NCBI RefSeq assembly: GCF_002245355.1 | Contig: NZ_NOWF01000002.1 | Coordinates: 414,485 to 478,484 of the forward strand | Source: Paludifilum halophilum | GTDB lineage: Bacteria > Bacillota > Bacilli > Thermoactinomycetales > DSM-45169 | Direction: 5' to 3' | DNA: 64,000 nucleotides | Shown: positions 44,079-53,147 of the stretch, piece by piece | Layout of the letters: each line of letters opens with the position of its first letter | Position numbering within the stretch: the first letter of the stretch is position 1 | The notes under the pieces: generated by a model | What the model was told of the DNA's origin: nothing | The model's database searches: none | Seen by the model: the letters and a program-made list of their open reading frames with translations, nothing else | Position numbers and translations under genes: made by a program

Positions 44079-45686
44079 TTAACGGCGGTACGCGATTCGA
44101 CCGTTAGTCACTGTCATCACTGCTTCGGCACGGAGCAGCTCCTCGGGATGAATCCGCAATAAATCCCGATCGAATACCGACAGATCCGCTCTCTTACCCA
44201 CCTTCAGCGTCCCCCGTTCTTCTTCCTCCGAAGCCGTACAGGCGCTGCCGAAGGTATAGAGGAGGAGCGCCTGCTCCGGAGTCAGTTTCTGCTGTGGTAA
44301 ATACGCCTCCCGGGAGGGGTGATGCGGAGAAGTTCGGGTGACCGCGGCATGAATCCCCAGCAAGGGATCGATCGGTTCGATCGGAGCATCACTGCCTGCT
44401 CCGCAAGGAATCCCCGCCTCCAACAGCGTCTTCCATGCATAAGCATACTCCAGGCGCTCCGGACCCAACCGCCGGATCACCCAGGGAAAATCACTGGCGA
44501 CAAAACGGGGCTGAATATCCACCACCGCCTGTAAGCGGGTTAAGCGATCCACCAGATCCCGGCGCAAAACCTGTCCGTGGATGAGCCGGTCACGAAACCG
44601 TCCCGTCGCCAAATCTTGCACCGGAAACGCCTCCATCGCCCGGATGGCCGTCTCTGCGGCTTGATCCCCGATAGCGTGTACGGCGATCGGCATCCCCAAA
44701 TCCCGGGCTTTACGTGTCCATTCCTGCAATGCCTCCGGAGAATGGATTTCCATCCCCCGCGTCCCGGGATCATCCGCATAAGGCTCGGATAACAGAGCCG
44801 TTCTTCCGCCGATGGATCCGTCGGCAAAAAGTTTCATCGCCCCGATCCGAACCCACTCGTCCCCGTCACCCGCTGAGATTTCCACCTCTCTCAGTTCCTC
44901 TCCATAGTGGTGATCAATCAGGTGGTGTGTGCGAAGATAATATTCTTCCCGAATCAAATCCCGGTAAATGTTTAAAACTGCCCGCAGGCTTCCAGCTTCC
45001 CGCAAATCTTCGGTATGAACACCGGTCAACCCTTTGGAGATGGCATCTTTCATCCCCGCACGCGCCCATTCCTTCCGCTTTTCGTATGAGGGTTCCGGCA
45101 TCGCGTCCAAAAAGAGTTTCGAGGCATTTTCATAGATTAAACCCGTCAAATGTCCACTTTCGTCCCGCCCCAAAGAACCGCCGGGAGGGTCAGGCAGATC
45201 CCGGGAAATCCCCGCCTCCTGAAACGCCGCTGTATTGACGGCCTGTACATGATAGCAGGTACGGGTCAACAAGACCGGATGACGGGGAGCGACGGCGTCC
45301 AGCTCCTCCAGCGTCGGCGGCAGAGGCTGATCAAATCGGTTTTCGTCCCAATTGAGCCCCCGGATCCACTCCCCGGGAGGTGTTTGGGAGGCCTTCTCCG
45401 CGATCGCGCGCAAGAGTTCTTTCTTGGAATCCACTTGGGAGAAATCCAACATGGACCGTTTCATCCCATAACCGATCAGGTGCAGATGATTATCCACCAA
45501 GCCGGGATAAGCGAATCCCCCATCCAGATCGACTCGTCGGACGTCCGGCCCTCCAAACTGGAGACGAATCTCTTGTGTCGAACCCACTCCCCGAATCCAA
45601 CCATTCTCTACATAGATCGCCTCAGCCCGAGGTTGACTCGGTTCCAGTGTTGTAAAGCGACCGTTGAAAAAAATCGTTTTTTCCAC
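44079..45686 (-). CDS. YtcJ-like amidohydrolase (amidohydrolase 3 family)
   Basis: 535 residues from GTG 45686 (AAGGAGGG eight bases upstream). Motifs: PGLVDNHLHLIGYG, AVHAIGDQA, GAGSDAPIEP. The family has broad or unknown substrates (N-acyl or imino compounds). Stand-alone, between rlmD and cwlJ. Confidence 0.85.
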   Translation of the reverse strand: MEKTIFFNGRFTTLEPSQPRAEAIYVENGWIRGVGSTQEIRLQFGGPDVRRVDLDGGFAYPGLVDNHLHLIGYGMKRSMLDFSQVDSKKELLRAIAEKASQTPPGEWIRGLNWDENRFDQPLPPTLEELDAVAPRHPVLLTRTCYHVQAVNTAAFQEAGISRDLPDPPGGSLGRDESGHLTGLIYENASKLFLDAMPEPSYEKRKEWARAGMKDAISKGLTGVHTEDLREAGSLRAVLNIYRDLIREEYYLRTHHLIDHHYGEELREVEISAGDGDEWVRIGAMKLFADGSIGGRTALLSEPYADDPGTRGMEIHSPEALQEWTRKARDLGMPIAVHAIGDQAAETAIRAMEAFPVQDLATGRFRDRLIHGQVLRRDLVDRLTRLQAVVDIQPRFVASDFPWVIRRLGPERLEYAYAWKTLLEAGIPCGAGSDAPIEPIDPLLGIHAAVTRTSPHHPSREAYLPQQKLTPEQALLLYTFGSACTASEEEERGTLKVGKRADLSVFDRDLLRIHPEELLRAEAVMTVTNGRIAYRR

Positions 45687-45706
45687 CCCTCCGCCCTCCT
45701 TTTCCT

Positions 45707-47089
45707 TCAATTCGATCCCGAACCGGTCCATTCCAACAGGGTGCAGGACTCGACATGGGAAGTCTGGGGGAACATGTCCACCGGCACCACCCGCTTGATG
45801 GAGTATCCCCCTCGGATCAGTTGATCGCAATCCTTCGCCAGCGTGGAGGGATTACAGGAGACGTATACGAAGCGGGAAACTTTCACCCGAGTCAATGTTT
45901 CGATCAATGGCCGGCCCAGGCCGGTTCGCGGAGGATCGGCCACCACCACGTCAGGTTCCGTCCCCCGGTCAACCCAGGCAGAAAGCAAATCCTCCGCCGC
46001 TCCCAGGTAGTACTCAGCATGTTTCACTCCGTTTTGCCGGGCATTATATTCGGCATCCCGGATGGCTTCGGGAACCGTATCCATTCCCACAATTTTCGAT
46101 GCCCCTTCCGCCAACCAGACACCGATCGTTCCCGCCCCGCAATAGGCATCGACCAGTAGCTCCGATCCGGTCAGGTTCGCCGCTTTTTTCACCTCGTCGT
46201 AAAGTTTCTCCGTTTGCACTGGGTTGAGCTGGAAAAAAGCCGGAGCGGATAGATGATAGATTCGATCCCCCAGTCTCTCTGTCACTTTTTCCTTTCCCCA
46301 CAATACCCGGCTGTTCTCCCCAAAGACGACAGAAGTACGATGGGGATTGACATTCAGAATAATTCCTTTCAGTTGCGGAAGGCGACGGATCAGCGCTTCC
46401 ACCAGTGCCTTCTCCCGGGGAAGGCGGCTGTCCCGGCTAACCACAACCAACTGCGCTTCTCCGGTGTCAAAGGCGTAGCGGGCGACAAGATGACGCACGC
46501 CTCCCCGATGACTCCGCTCATCGTAGATGGGAATCGAAAGCTCCTCCAACACTTGACGGGCGGCTTTCAAAACCGCGTTAGTTTCCGGGTGTTGAACTTC
46601 ACAATCATGGTAGTCAATCAAGCGGTGGGATCCGGCGGAATACATTCCCATTCTCACCTTACCGCTCTTCCAACGAACCGGCAACTGGGCCTTGTTCCGG
46701 TAACCTCGGGGACGATCCATCCCCACAGTCTCTTCGATCGGCAGAGAATCCAACGATGTATACCGGGAAAAAGCCTCCTCTACCAGCTCTCGCTTCAGCC
46801 TCAGCTGCATCGGGTAATCGATATGCTGCAACCGGCACCCGCCGCACTCACGGTAGACGGGACAAGTCGGCCGAACCCGGTGGGAGGAGCGCTTTTTCAA
46901 CCGAAGCATCTTCCCTTTGGCAAATCGCTTTTTAACCTCCGTCACCCGGGCGGACACGTATTCCCCGGGAACGGCCCCATCTACAAAAACCACCTGCTTT
47001 TTATAAAAACCGATCCCCTCGCCGTTGATTCCGATCCGGCGAATCGGCAGATCGATCACTTCCCCCTTTTTTAAATGGACAGCACTCAT
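45707..47089 (-). CDS. rlmD: 23S rRNA (uracil-C5)-methyltransferase, RlmD/RumA family
   Basis: 460 residues: N-terminal TRAM domain, Cys cluster (CPVYRECGGCRLQH) for a 4Fe-4S centre, SAM-binding LLVDAYCGAGTIG, and the catalytic motif FVYVSCNPSTLAKD. Start ATG 47089 with AGAGGGG upstream; upstream sequence to 47359 is not coding. Confidence 0.92.
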   Translation of the reverse strand: MSAVHLKKGEVIDLPIRRIGINGEGIGFYKKQVVFVDGAVPGEYVSARVTEVKKRFAKGKMLRLKKRSSHRVRPTCPVYRECGGCRLQHIDYPMQLRLKRELVEEAFSRYTSLDSLPIEETVGMDRPRGYRNKAQLPVRWKSGKVRMGMYSAGSHRLIDYHDCEVQHPETNAVLKAARQVLEELSIPIYDERSHRGGVRHLVARYAFDTGEAQLVVVSRDSRLPREKALVEALIRRLPQLKGIILNVNPHRTSVVFGENSRVLWGKEKVTERLGDRIYHLSAPAFFQLNPVQTEKLYDEVKKAANLTGSELLVDAYCGAGTIGVWLAEGASKIVGMDTVPEAIRDAEYNARQNGVKHAEYYLGAAEDLLSAWVDRGTEPDVVVADPPRTGLGRPLIETLTRVKVSRFVYVSCNPSTLAKDCDQLIRGGYSIKRVVPVDMFPQTSHVESCTLLEWTGSGSN

Positions 47090-47300
47090 AAAAGCCCCTC
47101 TTTCCAGCCCCCTCCTTCCGGAAGGCGGTTTCCGACTTTCAGTTCCCTTATTATAAAGCAGCCGGGAGAAAACGCCAACCGTATGCCCTTCCGGATGGAT
47201 CCAGCGTCCCTGGAAGGGCTCGTCCACTGTCATGTTTGCTGTGGCCGGGGGTGCAGTTGTTGCATAGAATACACCATCCTCAATCAAAGGAGGGAAAACC

Positions 47301-47711
47301 ATGTCCAGAAGGTTCTTCGCCACTCTTTCCGGGGCAGAAGAAGTTCCTCCGGTTCGCACCCGGGCCAGCGGTCGAATCGGACTGATCGCAAACCGGTCAA
47401 AAACTCGCCTGCATTACCGGCTTACCGTCTTCAACCTTCGCCGATTCACCCAGGCTCACCTCCATCTCGGAAGACGGGGGGAGAACGGACCGGTTGTCGT
47501 TTTTCTTTTCGGCCTCGTCACTCCGGGTATTGATGTGAATCGGGGTGTCGTTACCGGCACATTGAGAAGTCGGGATCTCATCGGCCCTTTGAAGGGAAAA
47601 ACCATTTCCGATCTCCTGCGGCTGATGCGGAAGGGCAGCATTTATGTCAACGTTCATACGGAACAGAATCCCGACGGAGAGATTCGCGGCCAGGTCCGAC
47701 GCGTCCGGTAA
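47301..47711 (+). CDS. CHRD-domain protein
   Basis: 136 residues with a CHRD domain (FFATLSGAEEVPPV, AHLHLG, VNVHT...GEIRGQV). Secreted or surface proteins of unknown function in many bacilli; no signal peptide is visible here. AAAGGAGGG upstream. Confidence 0.9.
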   Translation: MSRRFFATLSGAEEVPPVRTRASGRIGLIANRSKTRLHYRLTVFNLRRFTQAHLHLGRRGENGPVVVFLFGLVTPGIDVNRGVVTGTLRSRDLIGPLKGKTISDLLRLMRKGSIYVNVHTEQNPDGEIRGQVRRVR

Positions 47712-47728
47712 CCGAAGAGTTACCGGAC
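47699..47728 (+). terminator. intrinsic hairpin after CHRD gene
   Basis: CGTCCGGTAAC / GTTACCGGACG stem, overlapping the stop codon; weak T-run. Confidence 0.6.
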
Positions 47729-47772
47729 GCTCCCACAAAAAGCCCGGTTCAAAGACCGAGGTTTTTATACCT

Positions 47773-49086
47773 TTAACCCGGGATCCCTGCTTGAGCAGCC
47801 GAAAGCTCCCGGGTAAACGGGAGATCCTGAACGGGAAGAGTGGAAAGCCGAACCCCTTCCAGCCCGAGCTCCGCCAACAAAATCGGCGGATACGAGGGAT
47901 CCCAGCGACGGAAAATCAGTCCCAATCCCCGACACCCGTCCTCCGGATGAATGACGGCTCCATCCACGGCAAGTCCGATCTTTTGCAGACGCCTGCACAA
48001 TTCGGCGGGCGAAGAAATCTGCAACGGCTCCCCGGCCTCCAGGTAGACAAAACGGGGACCGCCGTCATCATCGGACGGGAGAAGGAACGAATCCCGGGAC
48101 GGGGAGAGACCGGGAGCCGCCGGCATTCGGAACAGATTACATAAATCCTCTACCACAGCGCTCGCCGTCGGTTGCTCTCCCGCTCCCTGCCCGATCAGGG
48201 TTACATCCTGTACCACATCTGCCTCCAAGTGAACGGCGTTATACACTCCCTTCACCGGTGCCAGCGGATGGGAAAGGGGGAGCAAAGCGGGACCCACCTG
48301 AAGGGAAACCGGACCTTCCTCCCTGTACTGCTCTCCTTGGGCCAACAGTTTGATCGTATATCCGAGCCTTCGGCACAACCGAAGCTGTTCCGGGGTGATT
48401 TCCCGGATCCCTCGGCGGGGAATCCGAGACACCGGAACCTCCGCTTCGAAAACCAAACGCCCGAGAATAGCCAGTTTGTATGCCACATCAAACCCTTCAA
48501 CATCGGCGGCGGGGTCCGCTTCAGCGTACCCTTTTTCCTGCGCATCCGCCAACACCCGCTCAAACGGGGCTTCCTCCTCCTCCATCCGGGTGAGGATATA
48601 ATTGGTCGTGCCGTTTAAAATCCCGGTGATCCGGTGAATCCGGTTGCTCTTCAAAAGGTGTTGCACGGTTCCCAGAACCGGAATCCCGCCACCGACACTC
48701 GCCTCGAAAAGCAGACGCACCCCCCGACGACGGGCCAGCCATTCCAGCTCCGCCCCGTGCTTGGCGATCAGCTCCTTATTGGCGGTCACAACGTGGCATC
48801 CTGCCTCAAGGGCTTTCTCAACATAGGTACGAGCGGGATCCAACCCTCCGATCGCCTCCACCACCACCTGAATGTCGGCACGAAGAACTTGTTCAAAATC
48901 GGTGGTGATCCGGTCCTGAACCTCTTCCACGAGCCGTTTTTTCTCCGGGTTGCGCACGAGAATCGATTCGATTTCCAACAGCGTTTCGGTCCGTTTGACA
49001 ATGACATCCCGATTGTTTTTAAGCGCTTGGCAGACTCCGGTTCCCACAGTGCCGAGCCCTAAAAGTCCAACACCGATCCGCCGCAT
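47773..49086 (-). CDS. hom: Homoserine dehydrogenase
   Basis: 437 residues starting RRIGVGLLGLGTVGTGV (NADPH-binding Rossmann motif), with homoserine dehydrogenase catalytic blocks (GILNGTTNYIL, AEADPAADVEGFD). The C-terminal ACT-like region is present but weakly conserved. GGGGGAG precedes ATG 49086. It is controlled by a SAM riboswitch, so this copy probably feeds methionine synthesis. Confidence 0.95.
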   Translation of the reverse strand: MRRIGVGLLGLGTVGTGVCQALKNNRDVIVKRTETLLEIESILVRNPEKKRLVEEVQDRITTDFEQVLRADIQVVVEAIGGLDPARTYVEKALEAGCHVVTANKELIAKHGAELEWLARRRGVRLLFEASVGGGIPVLGTVQHLLKSNRIHRITGILNGTTNYILTRMEEEEAPFERVLADAQEKGYAEADPAADVEGFDVAYKLAILGRLVFEAEVPVSRIPRRGIREITPEQLRLCRRLGYTIKLLAQGEQYREEGPVSLQVGPALLPLSHPLAPVKGVYNAVHLEADVVQDVTLIGQGAGEQPTASAVVEDLCNLFRMPAAPGLSPSRDSFLLPSDDDGGPRFVYLEAGEPLQISSPAELCRRLQKIGLAVDGAVIHPEDGCRGLGLIFRRWDPSYPPILLAELGLEGVRLSTLPVQDLPFTRELSAAQAGIPG

Positions 49087-49104
49087 GTCCACTCCCCCTT
49101 CAAT

Positions 49105-49130
49105 AAAAAAACCCCTCTGATAAAGAGGGG
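49105..49130 (-). terminator. SAM riboswitch terminator
   Basis: CCCCTCTTTATCAGAGGGG stem followed by a U-run between the aptamer and hom. Confidence 0.9.
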
Positions 49131-49164
49131 AAATTTGACGTACCGAGCTGCTACTGCCTACCCA

Positions 49165-49296
49165 CTCCTTATCTCTCAGCGCTGACGCGCTGCAGGAATT
49201 GGCACCGTGTCCGCACCCCGATAACGAAAATCGGGGGACAGACGGGTTGCCGGGCTTCATCGGGCCAGTCCCTCCGCCACTCTGGATAACGAGTTC
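49165..49296 (-). ncRNA. SAM-I (S-box) riboswitch
   Basis: Canonical S-box: CTTATC/ GATAAGGAG P1, AGAGTGGCGGAGGGACTGG, CCCGATGAAGCCCGGCAACC, GGTGCCAATTCC and a closing GCTGAGAGATAAGGAG. High SAM would favour the terminator and shut off hom. Confidence 0.96.
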
Positions 49297-49384
49297 TTCG
49301 TCCGCTATTCATTTGAATTAGTCTATATTATGGAGCAGGGAGAGGATTCTGTCAAATCTTTTTTTGCTGTTTAGAACCGGATCA

Positions 49385-50413
49385 TCAACCGTCTTGATTT
49401 TCACTCGATACGATAATTCGGTTCCGCAACAGACCCAGCTCTTCGATCTCCAACTCCACCTCGTCCCCCGGTTCCAGCCAACGATGCACCTCGTTTCCCA
49501 ATTCCAGGATACACCCTGTTCCCACGGTTCCGGATCCGACCAGATCACCGGGGTAAAGTGTGCAGTCCCGGGAGGCCCGTTCCACCATTTGAGCAAAGGA
49601 AAAAGTCAGATCCCCGGCATTTCCCCGAGAAAGCTCCTTTCCGTTGACCCGGGCGGTCATGGTCAAATCCCAGCGGTCCCCCTTCCTCCGGTGTTCCAGC
49701 TCGTCCAATGTCACCAGATACGGACCGACGGAAGTGGCGAAATCCTTTCCCTTTGCCGGTCCGAGACCCACTTTCATCTCTTCCCGCTGCAAATCCCGGG
49801 CGCTCCAGTCATTGAGGACACAAAGGCCATAGATGTAATCCTGTGCTTTTTCCACAGGGATGTTTTTTCCCTTTTTACCCACGACAAAGGCCACTTCCAG
49901 TTCAAAATCCAGTGCGCGGGTATCCGTCGGCCGTTCCACATCCGCTTCCGGCCCCTTGATCGAATGAGAGTTGGAAAAATAGAAAACGGGAAACTGGTAC
50001 CATTCCGGAATCATATCCAATCCCCGTCGAGCCCGGGCCGTTTTGACATGTTGTTCAAAAGCATAGAAGTCCCTAAAACTGCGGGGGACCGGCAAGGGAG
50101 CGAACAGTTCCGCCTCCTCCAACGGCAAAGAGACAGGCTCTCCTTCCACGGTCATCTTCCGGGGATCTTCCTCCGATACCGCCTGGACGATGGTCCGCAA
50201 AACTTCCCCCGAGGGATCCGCCTCCAGCAATCCGATCATATCGGTCGGCAGTACCCGGGGCGTGGACAACCCTTTTTTCACTGTCGCCCATTCCTGCGCA
50301 AAACCGATGTCCATCACATACCTGTCTCGAACCCAGCCGATCCGGCTTTCCCCGACCTCCGTCCCACTGACTGACAGCGGGCGGTTTTTCACTGCATAAG
50401 TAACGAGTTTCAT
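49385..50413 (-). CDS. Fumarylacetoacetate hydrolase-family protein
   Basis: 342 residues. C-terminal FAH fold with metal ligands in DFELEVAFVVG and NDWSARDLQ; the N-terminal domain resembles fumarylacetoacetase. Could be fumarylacetoacetase or an acylpyruvate hydrolase. No tyrosine-catabolic neighbours are seen. Confidence 0.85.
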   Translation of the reverse strand: MKLVTYAVKNRPLSVSGTEVGESRIGWVRDRYVMDIGFAQEWATVKKGLSTPRVLPTDMIGLLEADPSGEVLRTIVQAVSEEDPRKMTVEGEPVSLPLEEAELFAPLPVPRSFRDFYAFEQHVKTARARRGLDMIPEWYQFPVFYFSNSHSIKGPEADVERPTDTRALDFELEVAFVVGKKGKNIPVEKAQDYIYGLCVLNDWSARDLQREEMKVGLGPAKGKDFATSVGPYLVTLDELEHRRKGDRWDLTMTARVNGKELSRGNAGDLTFSFAQMVERASRDCTLYPGDLVGSGTVGTGCILELGNEVHRWLEPGDEVELEIEELGLLRNRIIVSSENQDG

Positions 50414-50643
50414 CCGATCCCTCCTTTCTTATCAGCATATTCGTACATCTGTCACGGGAGCAACCCTTTTTTATGCCGCACCGCGTCACTGTGAAGGTTC
50501 CATTTTTGGTCGATTTTGGATTTACCAAGGAGACACCGATTGTTCCGATGTTTTCTCATCATTCGCCTTCGCAGTCCACCGAATCCAAGAAATGAGCTTG
50601 AAAAAAGAAAAATAACCACGCATTCTGAAGGGAACACAAGTTC

Positions 50644-50763
50644 ATGTTACGGTTTTTAGCGGCATTGGGAACTGCCTTTTGTTTTGGGGCGAGTAATACA
50701 CTGTTCAAGTGGGGAACCACCAGAGGCTTATCAAAGGTGAATGTTCAGTTCTTTTACTATACA
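50644..50763 (+). pseudogene. truncated EamA/DMT transporter gene (5' fragment)
   Basis: The first 40 codons (RFLAALGTAFCFGASNTLFK) read as the first segment of a ten-segment DMT permease; the frame then runs into unrelated sequence with a terminator-like GAACAGTC tail and a stop at 50829. The rest of the gene is missing. The toxin-antitoxin pair and Tn3-type remnant begin right after. Confidence 0.65.
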
Positions 50764-50816
50764 ATTGCGACCCCAGCCGATTCGAAAAGACCGTTCCTTT
50801 TTTGTGGAACAGTCTT

Positions 50817-51083
50817 TTATCCTTTGTAGATATCTCCACGATTTCCAATGGTAAGAATAATAACTCGTTTCTGGTCGTGATCCAATGAAAACAAGGCCCT
50901 GTTTGTACCAATGCGTAGACGAAAGGTTTGTTGCTCTCCTTTAAGCTTTTTAACATCGCCTTCGGGAGGAACCTTTCGGAGCCCCTCCAAAGCCTCAAGG
51001 ATACGGATCTGTGTTTTTTTGTCCTGCTTTTTGATGAACTTGGTTGCCGGCTGCTTCAAAATAAGCTTACAAGTTAAGCTCAC
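50817..51083 (-). CDS. RelE/ParE-family toxin
   Basis: 88 residues with the RelE core (FIKKQDKKTQIRILEAL, FRLRIGTNRALF, IGNRGDIYK). Predicted mRNA interferase or gyrase poison; the partner lies directly upstream with a 17-base overlap. Probably cargo of the Tn3-like element. Confidence 0.88.
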   Translation of the reverse strand: MSLTCKLILKQPATKFIKKQDKKTQIRILEALEGLRKVPPEGDVKKLKGEQQTFRLRIGTNRALFSLDHDQKRVIILTIGNRGDIYKG

Positions 51084-51306
51084 GCTTCAAGTCCTCCAAG
51101 GAGATCCATTCATCGTCTTCTTTGGCTTTGGCAAGCTCTCTTTTCTCCTCTTCCGTTAAGGATTCATCCACTTCTTCAATCTCATTCCATGCCTTTTTGG
51201 CCGCCCGTTCCGCCAGGTATTCCATGTAGTCCAACAGACTTTTTTTCTCGGAGTCAGGGATCTGCTGGAAAAGACGGTCAAATTCCTCTTTCGGAAGTGC
51301 CACCAT
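51067..51306 (-). CDS. antitoxin of RelE-type module
   Basis: 79 residues, acidic, from ATG 51306. No DNA-binding domain is recognised in the first half (PKEEFDRLFQQIPDSEKKSL); the C-terminus (WISLEDLKRELNL) has the typical toxin-binding look. Longer frames to 51450 run across the recombination repeats. Confidence 0.8.
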   Translation of the reverse strand: MVALPKEEFDRLFQQIPDSEKKSLLDYMEYLAERAAKKAWNEIEEVDESLTEEEKRELAKAKEDDEWISLEDLKRELNL

Positions 51307-51319
51307 CTCGCCCCCTAAT

Positions 51320-51403
51320 ATGTCCGCTAATGATTTCACCGAAATCCCACTCTTGATGTCCGCTAACGGTTCGGATAAGCTGAGAATATCATGTCCACTA
51401 ATG
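51320..51403. repeat. three direct repeats, candidate TnpI resolution site
   Basis: ATGTCCGCTAATG at 51320-51332, ATGTCCGCTAACG at 51356-51368 and ATGTCCACTAATG at 51391-51403, spaced 36 and 35 bases, just upstream of the recombinase gene. The arrangement fits the internal resolution sites of TnpI-encoding Tn3-family transposons such as Tn4430. Confidence 0.7.
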
Positions 51404-51431
51404 TTAGTCAAATCCCAAAGGAGGCATGTGC

Positions 51432-52358
51432 ATGAGTCGATCCCCTTCAATTTCCGACCAGGCGGAACGTTGGATTGACCGCTTTATCGATGACCTGACT
51501 ACCCATGATGACCTCAACCCCAAGACGCTTCGGGATTATGCGGGGGATCTACGGCTCCTTGCCGAGTGGGTGGAAACCGGTTGGAACACCCATCAGGAAG
51601 AAGATTGGGACTTTCATCCCGCGAATATCACCACCCCGACGCTGACCCGCTACCGGGAGTATATGCAAAACGTCCGATCCTTAAAGCCAGCCACGGTCAA
51701 CCGTCGCCTGGTGATCATCAAGCGCTTTTTCGACTGGGCGGCAAAGCAAAACATCGTGGCCCTTAACCCCGCCAAACCGGTCAAACTTGTTCCGGTGGAA
51801 AGAATCAGCCCGCGGCAAATGACGGACCGGGAGGAAGCCGCCCTGATGGCCGCCGTTCAACGGGACGGGACGATCCGAGACCAGACAATTCTCCTTTTGA
51901 TGCTCCATACCGGATTGCGCACCATGGAGGTCTGTGAACTTCAGTGCCGGGACGTGATTCTCGGCAAGCGAAGCGGCCGCCTTTTGGTTCGTTCCGGGAA
52001 ACGGAACAAGCAACGAGAGGTCCCGCTTAATGTCACCATTCGGACTTCGCTGGAGGAATATCTGGCGACGCTGGACCCTCAGGGTGCCGCCCCTCTCTTC
52101 CGTTCCGAAAAAACTGGGGGACGCCTGGGGGAACGGGCCCTTCGGCACCTGATCCAAAAATACATGCGCCGGGCAGGGTTGGAAGGGTTAAGCGCCCATG
52201 ATCTTCGGCACCGGTTCGGGTACGTCATGGGGGAAAAGACCCCGCTTCATCGATTGGCCCAGATCATGGGGCACGACAACCTGGACACCACGATGATTTA
52301 TGTTCAGGCAACCCGCTCCAACCGCCAAGCCGAAGTGGAAAAGATCGCATGGCAATAA
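51432..52358 (+). CDS. Tyrosine recombinase, TnpI-like resolvase
   Basis: 308 residues. N-terminal SAM-like domain and catalytic C-terminal domain with R in TGLRTMEVCEL, K in RSGKRNKQREVP, HDLRHRFG and Y in TTMIYVQATR. ATG 51432 is seven bases from AAAGGAGG (ATG 51426 is too close). Followed by a Tn3-family transposase remnant, which is the gene order of Tn4430/Tn5401, so a resolvase role is likely rather than XerC/D. Confidence 0.88.
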   Translation: MSRSPSISDQAERWIDRFIDDLTTHDDLNPKTLRDYAGDLRLLAEWVETGWNTHQEEDWDFHPANITTPTLTRYREYMQNVRSLKPATVNRRLVIIKRFFDWAAKQNIVALNPAKPVKLVPVERISPRQMTDREEAALMAAVQRDGTIRDQTILLLMLHTGLRTMEVCELQCRDVILGKRSGRLLVRSGKRNKQREVPLNVTIRTSLEEYLATLDPQGAAPLFRSEKTGGRLGERALRHLIQKYMRRAGLEGLSAHDLRHRFGYVMGEKTPLHRLAQIMGHDNLDTTMIYVQATRSNRQAEVEKIAWQ

Positions 52359-52391
52359 TTCCGGAAACAAGCATGAGGAGGAAATGGATCA

Positions 52392-52658
52392 TTGGCCTCT
52401 ATCGAACGTACCGCTTACCCTCGGCTCAAGCGCTTATATACCGTGAAGGAACTGGAACGGGTCTACACACCATCGAGAGAAGAAACACGCTTTGTATACG
52501 AAATTACGCGCGGTCCCAAACCCTTGTTAAGTATCATGATCCTGCTGAAAACCTCACAGATCTTGGGCTACTTTCCCTAGCTGCAAGAGGTCCCCCAGGC
52601 CGGGGGGTATATCCGGGCCTGTATGAATCTGCCTTCCAACACCGTTCCAGGGCTATGA
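52392..52658 (+). pseudogene. Tn3-family transposase (tnpA) N-terminal remnant
   Basis: TTG start after GAGGAGG, then ASIERTAYPRLKRLYTVKEL, the DUF4158 N-terminus of Tn3-type transposases. An in-frame TAG at 52578-52580 interrupts ILGYFP / LQEVPQAGGYIRACMNLP, after which homology continues briefly and a second stop follows at 52656. The remaining about 900 codons are missing. Confidence 0.85.
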
Positions 52659-53147
52659 AAAGCCTCGAACCCGGTCCGACTGAACTCCACCTTGGAGGAT
52701 CGCCGCCTGATCCGGACTCTGGAATATGGAAGGAACACCGGAACCTCCGAAGCCGGAATTGATCCTACCAGAAACTCCTTCTGAAGCATTGGTATAAAGT
52801 CCGAACCCCCGTCGTGACGGGGGTTCGCCTAACAGATTGGAACAAATACCCAATTTAAACTGTATATATTACGTGTATCTCGGACTACCCCCTTGCTGGG
52901 TCGGGGTTGGGTTCAACACTCTGTTTCGTTGTTCTCATGATCCAAAGGCACTCCGTGTGGAACCCACCCCTCCCTAAAAGGGGCTTTTTCACAACAATTC
53001 TAGTGCCCTTTCAGACAGCCTTGTTCTGCTTTTCTGCTGGGAGGAGGGCTACAGACTGCCTCTCGCGAAAAACGCAAAGAATCTGCGACGATCTACCCCC
53101 CTCCCCCAACTTGGTTTTCAGATGGGGGAACAATAATCCGAGGGAGA
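52659..53147. other. gene-free region with terminator and repeats
   Basis: Includes a GAACCCCCGTC / GACGGGGGTTC hairpin (52801-52824), possibly a relic of the transposon, and the dispersed repeat at 52895-53137. No coding region could be supported. Confidence 0.6.
52895..53137. repeat. mosaic dispersed repeat, copy 5
   Basis: Left part (to 53006) matches the palindromic element at 20704-20842 (GGCACTCCGTGTGGAACC, GGGGCTTTTTCACAACA). Right part matches 9127-9180 in reverse (CCCCAACTTGGTTTTCAGA). So it fuses two otherwise separate repeat modules. Confidence 0.75.
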
